Positions 7,662-14,871 of a stretch of DNA of 30,340 nt are shown piece after piece (position 1 is the stretch's first letter; each line of letters starts with the position of its first letter). The notes below the pieces were generated by a model. The model was not told the origin of the DNA and did no database searches. It worked only from the letters and a program-made list of their open reading frames with translations. Location of the stretch: positions 1-30,340 of the forward strand of contig DATLGL010000009.1 in assembly GCA_035540495.1 (NCBI GenBank), in the 5' to 3' direction. This DNA is from DASVEG01 sp035540495. GTDB taxonomy: Bacteria > Actinomycetota > Acidimicrobiia > Acidimicrobiales > CADCTF01. A program made the position numbers and the translations under genes.

Positions 7662-7676
7662 TGCAACCAGGTCGCA
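7662..7676. promoter_or_regulatory. Imperfect palindrome, candidate Fur/Zur operator
   Basis: TGCAACCAGGTCGCA pairs at six of seven positions around base 7669. It lies between the divergent znuA and fur-family genes, overlapping the expected -35 region of the regulator. Its sequence does not match the known actinobacterial Zur box (TGAAAATGATTTTCA type), so the assignment depends on position and symmetry only. Confidence 0.3.
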
Positions 7677-7689
7677 ACAAGGCGTGTCA

Positions 7690-7695
7690 TACGCT
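7690..7695 (+). promoter_or_regulatory. -10 box for the Fur-family regulator
   Basis: TACGCT ends seven bases before GTG 7703, fitting a leaderless start there. The upstream GTG at 7697 would be only one base from the hexamer and could not be inside the mRNA. Confidence 0.5.
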
Positions 7696-7702
7696 GGTGT
7701 AC

Positions 7703-8128
7703 GTGGCCACCGACCGTCTGGATGGGCTCCTGTCGCTCGTCCGCGAGCGTGGCGGGCGCGTCACCACGTGCCGTCGTGCGATCCTGAGCGAGTTGGTCGC
7801 CGCGTCGTCACACCTGACGGCCGACGACCTCGCTGAGCTCGTCCAGCGCCGTCATCCTGACGTCCACCGCTCGACGATCTACCGATCGCTCGGTGATCTG
7901 GAAGACCTCGGCATCGTCGACCACGTCCACCTGGGCCACGGCCGGGCCGTGTACCACCTGGCCGACGACGCGCATCAGCATCTCGTGTGCGAGTCGTGCG
8001 GAGCGGTCGTCGAGGTCCCGGACGACCTCTTCCGCCCCGTCGCCGACCGCATGCTCAGCGACTACGGCTTCCACCTCCGCGCCGGCCACTTCGCGGTCCT
8101 GGGCACCTGCGCCAACTGCGCGAGGTAG
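7703..8128 (+). CDS. Fur-family metalloregulator, probably Zur-like
   Basis: The 141-residue protein has the Fur winged helix (TTCRRAILSELVAA; recognition region HPDVHRSTIYRSLGDLEDLG) and a dimerisation/metal domain with VDHVHLGHGRAVYHL and HQHLVCESCG plus a terminal CANCAR. The two CxxC pairs form the structural zinc site typical of Fur/Zur. Divergence from znuACB suggests it represses that operon when Zn2+ (or Mn2+) is sufficient, but Fur- or Mur-like function is not excluded. The start GTG 7703 is favoured by the -10 position; GTG 7697 adds two residues. It ends 24 bp from the convergent sdhD gene. Confidence 0.85.
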   Translation: MATDRLDGLLSLVRERGGRVTTCRRAILSELVAASSHLTADDLAELVQRRHPDVHRSTIYRSLGDLEDLGIVDHVHLGHGRAVYHLADDAHQHLVCESCGAVVEVPDDLFRPVADRMLSDYGFHLRAGHFAVLGTCANCAR

Positions 8129-8152
8129 AGAAGCGACCAGGAGCGAGGAGAT

Positions 8153-8548
8153 CTAGAACGTGATGATCGTGAGGGTGCCGTAGGCGAAGAGGACGGCGGT
8201 GATGCTGTAGAGGACGGCCTTCACCGTCGCACGAGCGCCTGGGCGGCGGACGTAGTCGTCGATGATCCAGCGCAACCCGTTGAGGCCGTGGAAGAGGCCC
8301 AGCGCGAGGAGCACCCAGTCGTAGATGCGCCACAGCGGGTTCTCCCAGCGGGAGGCGACGAACTCGGCGTCGGTCTCGACGACGTCGTAGATGATGTGGG
8401 TCAGGGAGAAGTGGAGCAGGGCCAGGAACACGAGGATCAGGCCCGAGATCCGCATGAAGTACCACGACCACGTCTCGAAGTTCATGCGGGGACGGCGCTC
8501 GAGCTTCGGCCGGTTCGCCGACGGCAGCTGCTTCTGCGTAGCCGTCAC
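8153..8548 (-). CDS. sdhD: Succinate dehydrogenase/fumarate reductase membrane anchor subunit D
   Basis: The 131-residue protein has three hydrophobic helices after a basic N-terminus: FMRISGLILVFLALLHFSLT, WVLLALGLFHGLNGLRWI, and AVLYSITAVLFAYGTLTII. His46/His51 and His87 in the FHGLNGLR motif are candidate heme b ligands. With SdhC it anchors the SdhAB catalytic pair and passes electrons to quinone. The start is GTG 8548, overlapping the sdhC stop as GTGA. No sdhA or sdhB follows; the next gene is the convergent regulator, so the catalytic subunits must lie elsewhere. Confidence 0.85.
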   Translation of the reverse strand: MTATQKQLPSANRPKLERRPRMNFETWSWYFMRISGLILVFLALLHFSLTHIIYDVVETDAEFVASRWENPLWRIYDWVLLALGLFHGLNGLRWIIDDYVRRPGARATVKAVLYSITAVLFAYGTLTIITF

Positions 8549-8931
8549 AGGATGCCCGCCGTTCCCTCGAGGAAGGGCTTCATGATGATGAAGCCGCCGA
8601 CCGCGGTGAGCACGATCGTGAGGAACGAGACGACGGTGAACATCGCCTTCTCGTTGCGGATCGACCCGGGGAAGAAGTCGATCATCACGATCCGGACGCC
8701 GTTGAGCGCGTGGTACACGAGCGCACCGAGGAGCCCGACCTCGAAGAGTCGCAGCATCACGTTGCCGTAGAGCTCGTGGACCTCGTTGTAGAGCTCGGCG
8801 TCGATGTTGATCAGGGAGACGTCGACCACGTGCAGCAGCAGGAAGAAGAACACGAGGAAGCCCGTGATCCGGTGCAGCACGAAGGCCCACTGGCCGCTCT
8901 TGCCGCGATAGACGGTGCTCTCGGGGCTCAT
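8545..8931 (-). CDS. sdhC: Succinate dehydrogenase cytochrome b556 subunit C
   Basis: The 128-residue, three-helix protein has the SdhC pattern: HRITGFLVFFFLLLHVVDVS, then LVYHALNGVRIVMIDF with His74 as the likely heme b ligand, and a final helix VVSFLTIVLTAVGGFIIM. I start at ATG 8931, which overlaps the stop of a 51-residue membrane ORF as ATGA. A longer in-frame start at 8991 adds a hydrophilic stretch that is only the other frame of that small ORF. No ribosome-binding site of its own is evident, so translation is probably coupled. Confidence 0.88.
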   Translation of the reverse strand: MSPESTVYRGKSGQWAFVLHRITGFLVFFFLLLHVVDVSLINIDAELYNEVHELYGNVMLRLFEVGLLGALVYHALNGVRIVMIDFFPGSIRNEKAMFTVVSFLTIVLTAVGGFIIMKPFLEGTAGIL

Positions 8932-9083
8932 CGCTCGCTCGCACTTCCCGCTCGCGGCCCCTCGGGCCTCCTGATCCAGCGGTTGCCCCACATCGTCGAG
9001 GAGACGACGTAGACGCCGAACAGCAGGATGCCGACCGCGATGGAACCGAGCGCGATCGAGAAGACGATCTGGGCCGTGGTCAT
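8928..9083 (-). CDS. Small single-helix membrane protein leading sdhCD (51 aa)
   Basis: The sequence begins MTTAQIVFSIALGSIAVGIL, continues LFGVYVVSSTMWGNRW and ends with a basic hydrophilic tail. One transmembrane helix of about residues 5-27 is clear, with the tail probably cytoplasmic. Its TGA overlaps the sdhC ATG (ATGA). Its ATG is nine bases from a TAGCGT -10 box, making it the first gene of the sdh transcript. It is short enough to be missed by gene callers. I recognise no family. A small accessory subunit of the SdhCD anchor is the simplest idea, but that is inference from position. Confidence 0.65.
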   Translation of the reverse strand: MTTAQIVFSIALGSIAVGILLFGVYVVSSTMWGNRWIRRPEGPRAGSASER

Positions 9084-9092
9084 CGGGGGCGA

Positions 9093-9098
9093 ACGCTA
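9093..9098 (-). promoter_or_regulatory. -10 box for the small membrane ORF-sdhC-sdhD
   Basis: TAGCGT (9098 to 9093) includes the TAG stop of the upstream yibE/F-like gene and lies nine bases from ATG 9083. The same hexamer and spacing occur at the opu permease promoter. Confidence 0.4.
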
Positions 9099-10334
9099 TC
9101 CCGCCGCATTTGCCTCAGCCCAACTCGGCCGGCTGACGATCGCCGCCGCGAGCGCGGTCGTGATCGGCACCGAGGCGACGAGCCCGATCGAACCGACCAG
9201 GGTCTGCACGATCTCGCTCGCGATGGTCTCGCTCGTGAGGACGTCGCCCAGCGCCCGCTCCGACTGCACCAGCAGGATCAGGAGCGGCAGCGACGCGCCG
9301 GCGTAGGCGAGGACGAGGGTGTTGACCGTCGAGGCGATGTGGTCGCGACCGATGCGAAGCGCGGACGCGTAGAGCTCCCGCGCGCTCATGCGGGCGTTCG
9401 CCTTCCGCAGCTCCCACACCGCCGATACCTGGGTGACCGTGACGTCGTCGAGCACGCCGAGCGCGCCGATGATGATGCCGCCGAGGAGGATGCCCCGAAC
9501 GTCGATCCGCTCCGCGGCCACGGTGAGGATGCGCGCGTCCTCGTCGGCGAGGCCGGTGATGTTCGTGAGCCCGACGAAGAGCAACGCGAGGAGCCCGGTC
9601 AGCAGGAGGCTCGCGAACGTTCCCAGCACCGCAGTGGTGGTCTTCTCGTTGTAGCCGTGGGTCAGGTACAGCGTCGCGAGCATGATCAGCGCAGCGCCGA
9701 CGAGCGCGACGGCGATCGCGTTGTTGCCGTCGAGGATCGACGGGAGCACGAATCGCACGAGGACGAAGAGGCTGACGGCAAGTGCGACGAGTGATCGGAT
9801 GCCCTGGAAGCGCCCGAGCGCGGCCACGGCCACGACGAAGAGCACGGCGAGCAGGACCAGCGGCGTCGAGCGTTGGTAGTCGGCGAAGGTGTAGCGCAGG
9901 TCGGGCGGCACGTCGGGAGCGCTGACCCGGTTGAGGACGATCTTGTCGCCGCCGCGCAGAGTCACCGACGTCGGCGACTCCTGGATCTCCAGCTCGAAGA
10001 TGTCACCTCGATCCGGACCCTCCTCCAGACGGACGGCCGCCACCTGGCACTCGAGATCGCTGCCCGGCGCGGTCGCGAGGCACTCCCCCGTCTCGACCCG
10101 CTCGACCGTGCCGTCGACCAGCTCCGCTCCGAAGTCGAGCGCAGCCCGGCTCTCGGCTCGCTCGCTGTTCGGCCACAACGCGATGACGCCGACGATTGTC
10201 AGCAACAGCACGGGGACGAGCACCGCGAGCAGGGCCCCGCTCGGACGCGAGCCGCCACGGATCGAGTGGGTGTGGCCGAGCTCGGCGAGATCCCCAAACT
10301 CGTCGCGGTCGTGGTCGTGCTCCTCGAACCTCAC
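9096..10334 (-). CDS. YibE/F-like multipass membrane protein
   Basis: The 412-residue protein starts at GTG 10334, overlapping the serS stop as GTGA. The N-terminus is charged and His-rich (EEHDHDRDE, then LGHTHS), followed by a helix (ALLAVLVPVLLLTIVGVIAL), an extracytoplasmic beta-rich segment of about 110 residues, and seven or eight helices. The membrane part matches the YibE/F family: LATLYLTHGYNEKTTTAVLGT, GALGVLDDVTVTQVSAVWEL, and ASTVNTLVLAYAGASLPLLI. The biochemical function of YibE/F proteins is not known to me; a transporter role is often suggested. The His-rich end could bind metal, which is speculation. An ORF extending to 11204 is shadow sequence of serS. Confidence 0.82.
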   Translation of the reverse strand: MRFEEHDHDRDEFGDLAELGHTHSIRGGSRPSGALLAVLVPVLLLTIVGVIALWPNSERAESRAALDFGAELVDGTVERVETGECLATAPGSDLECQVAAVRLEEGPDRGDIFELEIQESPTSVTLRGGDKIVLNRVSAPDVPPDLRYTFADYQRSTPLVLLAVLFVVAVAALGRFQGIRSLVALAVSLFVLVRFVLPSILDGNNAIAVALVGAALIMLATLYLTHGYNEKTTTAVLGTFASLLLTGLLALLFVGLTNITGLADEDARILTVAAERIDVRGILLGGIIIGALGVLDDVTVTQVSAVWELRKANARMSARELYASALRIGRDHIASTVNTLVLAYAGASLPLLILLVQSERALGDVLTSETIASEIVQTLVGSIGLVASVPITTALAAAIVSRPSWAEANAAG

Positions 10335-11623
10335 TTCTTCGAGATGACGTCGATCCCGCGCATGTACGGGCGCAGCACGTCGGGCACCACCACGGTGCCG
10401 TCCGGTTGGCGGTAGGTCTCGACGATCGCCGCCCACACCCTCGGCACCGCGAGCGCCGACCCGTTGAGGGTGTGCACGAACTCCGTGCCGCCGCCGGTGC
10501 GCGGCCGGTACCGAACGTTGCCGCGGCGGGCCTGGTAGTCGCTGAACCACGAGATCGACGACACCTCGAGCCACGTGTCGGCCCCGGGTGCGTACACCTC
10601 GATGTCGAACGAGCGGTGGTGCGACTGGCCCATGTCGCCGGTGCAGATGTCGAGTATGCGGTACGGGAGGCCGAGTGCCTCGATCGTGCCGGCCGCTCGC
10701 GCGACGAGCTCGTCGAGCATCCGCGGCGCGTCGTCGGGGGTGGTCAGGGCGAGGATCTCGACCTTGTCGAACTCGTGGCCCCGGAGCATGCCCCTGGTGT
10801 CGCGGCCGGCCGAGCCCGCTTCTCGGCGGTAGCAGGGGGTGTAGGCCATCAGGCGCATCGGCAGGTCGCCCTCGTCGAGCACCTCGTCGCGGTAGATCGA
10901 GGTGAGAGGTACTTCCGCCGTCGGGATGCACCAGAGGTCGTCGCGCTCGATCGCGTAGGCATCGTCCGCGAACTTCGGTAGTTGGCCGGTCGCGGTGAGC
11001 GTCGCCGTCGTCACGAGCGACGGCGGACGCATCTCCTCGAACGCGTCCGCGTTGCGATCGAGCGCCAGCTGGCACAGCGCTCGCGCCAACGTCGCACCGG
11101 CGCCGCGAAGCATCGTGAACATCGACCCCGAGATCTTCGCCGCGCGCTCGTTGTCGAGGATGCCGAGGGCGACGCCGGTGTCCCAGTGGGGAACCCGCTG
11201 CCACTCGTCGTAGGTCCGGCCTTCGAAGCCGACCATCTTGACGACCGGGTTGTCGGCCTCGCCCGCACCGTCCGGGGCTTCGTCGGCCGGGACGTTGGGG
11301 ATGCGGAGCAGGAGATCACGGATGCGAGCGTCGTACTCGGCGACTCGGACGCCGAGCTCCTTCTCCGTCTCGCCGAGCGTCCGGCTTTCCTCCTTGAGCT
11401 GATCGCCTCGGTCGCGATCGCCCGCCTTGTAGGCCGCGCCGACGTCCTTCGACAGCGAGTTCACCCGCGCCCGCAGGTCGTCGCGCTCGCTCGACAGCCG
11501 CCGTCCTTCCTCGTCGAGGCGGGACACCTCGTCGAGGTCGTCGAGCAGCTGGGGATCGCGGCGGCGAGCCATGGCCGCCTTCACCCCGTCGAGATCGCTT
11601 CGAACCCGGCGGATGTCGATCAT
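10331..11623 (-). CDS. serS: Serine-tRNA ligase
   Basis: The 430-residue length is normal for bacterial SerRS. Residues of about 1-110 form the antiparallel coiled-coil arm that recognises the long variable arm of tRNA-Ser (LDDLDEVSRLDEEGRRLSSE and following). Class II motif 2 is seen in TPCYRREAGSAGRDTRGMLR, and motif 3 in the C-terminal NGSALAVPRVWAAIVETYRQ. It charges tRNA-Ser with serine and can also supply Ser-tRNA(Sec). The ATG at 11623 lies six bases from a TAGCCT -10 box, so the mRNA is probably leaderless. It is divergent from an ABC exporter and followed by the YibE/F-like gene with a GTGA overlap. Confidence 0.96.
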   Translation of the reverse strand: MIDIRRVRSDLDGVKAAMARRRDPQLLDDLDEVSRLDEEGRRLSSERDDLRARVNSLSKDVGAAYKAGDRDRGDQLKEESRTLGETEKELGVRVAEYDARIRDLLLRIPNVPADEAPDGAGEADNPVVKMVGFEGRTYDEWQRVPHWDTGVALGILDNERAAKISGSMFTMLRGAGATLARALCQLALDRNADAFEEMRPPSLVTTATLTATGQLPKFADDAYAIERDDLWCIPTAEVPLTSIYRDEVLDEGDLPMRLMAYTPCYRREAGSAGRDTRGMLRGHEFDKVEILALTTPDDAPRMLDELVARAAGTIEALGLPYRILDICTGDMGQSHHRSFDIEVYAPGADTWLEVSSISWFSDYQARRGNVRYRPRTGGGTEFVHTLNGSALAVPRVWAAIVETYRQPDGTVVVPDVLRPYMRGIDVISKK

Positions 11624-11629
11624 GGGTGG

Positions 11630-11639
11630 AGGCTACTTT
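11630..11639. promoter_or_regulatory. Overlapping divergent -10 boxes (serS / ABC exporter)
   Basis: AGGCTACTTT has the form ANNNTANNNT. Leftward it gives TAGCCT, six bases from the serS ATG (11623). Rightward it gives TACTTT, eight bases from the exporter GTG (11648). Only 24 bp separate the two start codons, so both transcripts would be leaderless and would initiate from the same core. Confidence 0.6.
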
Positions 11640-11647
11640 CACCGCCC

Positions 11648-12559
11648 GTGGGGGCCGTTGCCGTTTCCGACCTCGTGGTGCGTTATGGCGACGTTGTCGC
11701 GGTCGACGGCGTGTCGTTCTCCGCTGACGCCGGCGAGGTGGTCGCGGTGCTCGGTCCGAACGGCGCTGGGAAGACGTCGACGATCGAGACGCTCGAGGGG
11801 TACCGCAGGCCGACGTCCGGTTCGGTGCGTGTGTTGGGCCTCGATCCGGTTCGTGACGGTGCAGCGCTCAAGCCGCGCATCGGGGTCATGCTCCAGCGCG
11901 GCGGCGTCTACCCCGGCATGCACGCGGTCGACGCCGCGCGGCTCTTCGCGTCGTACTACGACGCGCCGGCCGACCCGATGGAGACCCTGGCGCGCGTCGG
12001 GCTGGAGGGCCGTGTCGCGAAGACGCCTTGGCGGGCGTTGTCCGGCGGCGAGCAGCAGCGGGTGTCGCTTGCGTTGGCGTTGCTCCCGAAGCCCGAGGTT
12101 GCGTTCCTCGACGAGCCGACGGCGGGCATCGACCCGGGCGGGCGGCGGGTGATCCGCGACGTCGTCCGCTCGTTGCGCGACGACGGCGTGTGCGTGCTGC
12201 TCACCACGCACGACCTCGAGGAGGCGGAGAAGACGGCCGACCGGATCGTCATCATCGATCGCGGGCGCGTCGTCGCCGAAGGCACGCCGTCGACGCTGAT
12301 GCAGGGGACAGGCACCGACATCCGCTTCGGCGCGTCACCCGGGCTCGACGTCGCCGCCCTGGCCACCCGTCTCGAGGCGCCGGTGGTCGAGGAGCGCCCG
12401 GGCGACTACCGCGTCGAGGCCGAGCCGACACCGACGACCGTCGCCGCTCTGACCGCGTGGCTGGCCGAGCGCGGCGAGCCACTCGCCGATCTGCGGGCGG
12501 GGCGGCAGTCGCTGGAGGACGTGTTCCTGCGCCTGACCCAGGACGCCGACCCGTCGTGA
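11648..12559 (+). CDS. ABC-2 type exporter, ATPase
   Basis: The 303-residue ATPase has Walker A GPNGAGKTST, a Q-loop region VMLQRGGVYPGM, signature LSGGEQQRVS, Walker B VAFLDEPTAGID and switch TTHD. The C-terminal 80 residues are the accessory domain usual in drug/lipid exporters of the DrrA/CcmA-like group (RQSLEDVFLRLTQ near the end). GTG 11648 is chosen because homology begins at VSDLVVRYGDVVAVDG and the -10 box TACTTT lies eight bases upstream; the long upstream open frame is antisense to serS. The substrate is unknown. It overlaps its permease gene by GTGA. Confidence 0.9.
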   Translation: MGAVAVSDLVVRYGDVVAVDGVSFSADAGEVVAVLGPNGAGKTSTIETLEGYRRPTSGSVRVLGLDPVRDGAALKPRIGVMLQRGGVYPGMHAVDAARLFASYYDAPADPMETLARVGLEGRVAKTPWRALSGGEQQRVSLALALLPKPEVAFLDEPTAGIDPGGRRVIRDVVRSLRDDGVCVLLTTHDLEEAEKTADRIVIIDRGRVVAEGTPSTLMQGTGTDIRFGASPGLDVAALATRLEAPVVEERPGDYRVEAEPTPTTVAALTAWLAERGEPLADLRAGRQSLEDVFLRLTQDADPS

Positions 12560-13284
12560 CCGCGCTGATCGCGCAGACGCGCACCGAGGTGCTGATGACG
12601 CTTCGCCGGGGCGAGTCTGCCCTGCTCGCGCTCGGCATCCCCGTCGTGCTGCTCGCCTTCTTCTCGATCGTCGACGTGCTCCCCCAGCCGCGAGACGTCA
12701 GCAACGCGGTCGACTTCCTCTTCCCGGGGATCCTCGCCCTCGCCGTGACGTCGTCGGCGATGGTCAGCCTCGCGATCGCCACCGGGTTCGAGCGCCAGTA
12801 CCTCGTGCTGAAGCGGCTGGGCGTGACGCCACTCGGTCGGCCCCGGCTGCTCGCGGCGAAGACGCTCTCGATCCTGCTCGTAGAGGTCGTGCAGTTCGCT
12901 GTCCTCTTCGTCGAGGCCCGCCTGCTGGGTTGGGACGTCGGCAGCGCTCGCGTGTTGCCGGCCGTGGCGGCGGTGCTGCTCGCGACCGTCGGATTCGCCG
13001 GTCTCGGGATGCTGCTGGCGGGGACCCTTCCGGCGCTGACGACGCTGGCGGCGGCCAACGGCCTCTACATCCTCCTCCTGCTGCTGTCGGGGATGCTCAT
13101 CCCGATCGAACGGCTTCCCGGGTGGGTCCAGGCCGTCGCCCGGGCACTCCCCTCTGGCGCGCTGTCCGACCTGCTGCACGCGAGCCTGCGCGCCGGAGAT
13201 CTGCCGGGTCAGGCTTGGATCGTGCTCGCGCTGTGGGCGGTGGCCGCTCCGGCGGTCGCCGCGGTGACGTTCCGCTGGGAGTGA
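12556..13284 (+). CDS. ABC-2 type exporter, permease
   Basis: The 242-residue protein has about six hydrophobic segments: LLALGIPVVLLAFFSIVDVL; FPGILALAVTSSAMVSLAIA; SILLVEVVQFAVLFVEARLL; VAAVLLATVGFAGLGMLLAG; ANGLYILLLLLSGMLIPIER; and a final AWIVLALWAVAAPAVAAVTF. The GMLIPIERLPGWVQAVARALP motif before the last helix is typical of ABC-2 exporters. It starts at GTG 12556, overlapping the ATPase stop. The pair would form a homodimeric exporter; the substrate cannot be inferred. A 45-bp gap and a new -10 box separate it from the next gene. Confidence 0.88.
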   Translation: MTALIAQTRTEVLMTLRRGESALLALGIPVVLLAFFSIVDVLPQPRDVSNAVDFLFPGILALAVTSSAMVSLAIATGFERQYLVLKRLGVTPLGRPRLLAAKTLSILLVEVVQFAVLFVEARLLGWDVGSARVLPAVAAVLLATVGFAGLGMLLAGTLPALTTLAAANGLYILLLLLSGMLIPIERLPGWVQAVARALPSGALSDLLHASLRAGDLPGQAWIVLALWAVAAPAVAAVTFRWE

Positions 13285-13317
13285 CAACCGTCCCCACCCG
13301 CTGACGCAGTCAGCGCT

Positions 13318-13323
13318 TAGGGT
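13318..13323 (+). promoter_or_regulatory. -10 box for the leaderless secreted repeat protein
   Basis: TAGGGT ends six bases before ATG 13330. Initiation seven bases past the hexamer would be on the A of the start codon. Confidence 0.5.
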
Positions 13324-13329
13324 CCGCCC

Positions 13330-14853
13330 ATGGCGGGGTTCAGGTGGAGGCGTCTGTCGGTCGCGTCGCTTGCGATCGCGGGTTCGATCGTGGTCGGCGC
13401 GGCGCCGGAGTCACCAGCGCACGCGACTGCTGAGTCGACGGTGGTCGGTGTCGGCACCGGCGCTCCCGCGTTGGGGTCGAGCGCCGACGTCGATCCCGCC
13501 GCGCCGATCTCCGGCATCGTCGCCACGCCGACCGGGAACGGCTACCTGCAGTACGGACCGGACGGTCGGATCTACGCGTTCGGCGACGCGCCATCCGCCG
13601 GCGACATGTCGTCGACCCGCCTGAACCAGCCCGTCGTCGCGGCGGCTCTGACGCCGTCCGGACGCGGCTACTGGCTCATCGCATCCGACGGCGGCGTCTT
13701 CACCTTCGGCGACGCCGAGTTCCACGGCTCCACCGGCGCCATGCGCCTCAACCAGCCCATCGTCGCCGCCACCGCCACAGCCACCGGACGCGGCTACTGG
13801 CTCGTCGCGTCCGACGGCGGCGTGTTCACCTTCGGTGACGCCGAGTTCCACGGCTCCACCGGCGATCGGTCGCTGCGGTCACCGGTCGCCGACATGACAC
13901 CCGACCCCGACGGCCGCGGGTACTGGCTCGTCACCTCCGACGGCTCGGTCGTCGCGTTCGAGGCCCAGCACCTCGGCTCGGCCACCGGTCGCGGCGATGG
14001 CGCACCTCCGGCCGTGGGGATCGCCGCGGCTCGCAGTGGCGGCTACTGGATCTCGCTGTCGCCCGTCCGCCCGCTGCCGCGCGGCGGGACCCAGTTGTTC
14101 CCTCAGCAGCGCGTCGTCGGCTTCTACGGCCGGCCGGGCGCGCCGGGTCTCGGCGTGCTCGGTCACACCGGTCCCGACGACGCGGCCGTGCGGGTGGCAC
14201 AGCAGGCAGCCGCGTACTCCGGTGCGGGCAAGCCGGTGCTGCCGGCGTTCGAGGTGATCGCGAGCCTCGCGACCACAGGGCCAGGGCCCGACGGCGACTA
14301 CAGCGCACCCATCGACGGCGCGGTCCTCGACCACTGGTTGGCCGCAGCGCGCCGCCACCGCATGTTGATGATCCTCGACATCCAGCCCGGCCGTGCCGAC
14401 TTCCTCGCAGAGGCCAAGCGGTACGAGCGCTGGTTGTCGGAGCCCGACGTCGGCCTCGCGCTCGACCCCGAGTGGAGCGTGCGAGCACCCGATCGTCCAG
14501 GCGGGGGCAAGATCGGCTCGACCGACGGCGAGACGATCAACCGCGTCGGCGACTACCTCGCTGGGCTCGTGCGTGCGCACCGGCTTCCGCAGAAGCTGTT
14601 CGTCGTCCACCAGTTCACCCGGCCGATGGTGGAGAACAAGCACCTGGTTCGCGCGCGGCCGGAGCTGGCGGTGACGTTCCACGCCGATGGCTTCGGGAGC
14701 CCCGGAGCGAAGCTCAGCACCTACTCGTTCGTGCGGGTGACGCCGCCGTTCGCCAACGGCTTCAAGCTCTTCTACCGGCAGGACACGCCGGTGATGTCGC
14801 CGCAGCAGGTGATGGAGCTGCCACCGCCGCCCGACCTCGTGACGTACCAGTAG
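13330..14853 (+). CDS. Secreted protein: beta-repeat domain plus TIM-barrel-like domain
   Basis: The 507-residue protein has a signal peptide (about residues 1-32, hydrophobic SVASLAIAGSIVVGA, cleavage near AHA). Residues of about 60-240 hold four to five copies of a roughly 42-residue unit built on GRGYWLVASDGGVFTFGDAE, a propeller-like repeat that I associate with Acidimicrobiia surface proteins. Residues of about 262-507 form a conserved domain with VVGFYGRPGAPGLGVLG, LDIQPGR (Asp350), LALDPEW (Asp379, Glu381), FVVHQF (His427) and HADG (His451, Asp453). These acids and histidines sit where a glycosidase-like barrel would place an active site, but the substrate is unknown. It is probably anchored to or acts on the cell envelope. 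It has its own leaderless promoter and is convergent with the oxidase operon, 18 bp away. Confidence 0.8.
   Translation: MAGFRWRRLSVASLAIAGSIVVGAAPESPAHATAESTVVGVGTGAPALGSSADVDPAAPISGIVATPTGNGYLQYGPDGRIYAFGDAPSAGDMSSTRLNQPVVAAALTPSGRGYWLIASDGGVFTFGDAEFHGSTGAMRLNQPIVAATATATGRGYWLVASDGGVFTFGDAEFHGSTGDRSLRSPVADMTPDPDGRGYWLVTSDGSVVAFEAQHLGSATGRGDGAPPAVGIAAARSGGYWISLSPVRPLPRGGTQLFPQQRVVGFYGRPGAPGLGVLGHTGPDDAAVRVAQQAAAYSGAGKPVLPAFEVIASLATTGPGPDGDYSAPIDGAVLDHWLAAARRHRMLMILDIQPGRADFLAEAKRYERWLSEPDVGLALDPEWSVRAPDRPGGGKIGSTDGETINRVGDYLAGLVRAHRLPQKLFVVHQFTRPMVENKHLVRARPELAVTFHADGFGSPGAKLSTYSFVRVTPPFANGFKLFYRQDTPVMSPQQVMELPPPPDLVTYQ
13618..13869 (+). repeat. Two tandem 126-bp coding repeats
   Basis: Two 42-codon units (residues 97-138 and 139-180) are arranged head to tail. 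The 3' two thirds of each unit are almost identical in DNA as well as protein, including third positions, while the flanking units have diverged. This indicates recent duplication or gene conversion within the gene. Confidence 0.75.
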
Positions 14854-14871
14854 CCGCCGACGGAGTCGACG

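Noticed and set aside
6620..7690. ZnuA starting at 7690
   Set aside because: The extra 20 residues precede an already complete lipoprotein signal and would lie upstream of the likely transcript start.
8932..8991. N-terminal extension of sdhC to 8991
   Set aside because: It would add a hydrophilic segment unlike SdhC; the same DNA in another frame encodes the clean membrane helix and tail of the 51-residue ORF ending in ATGA.
13618..13869. CRISPR or mobile repeat
   Set aside because: The 126-bp period is in frame and encodes a known type of 42-residue protein repeat.
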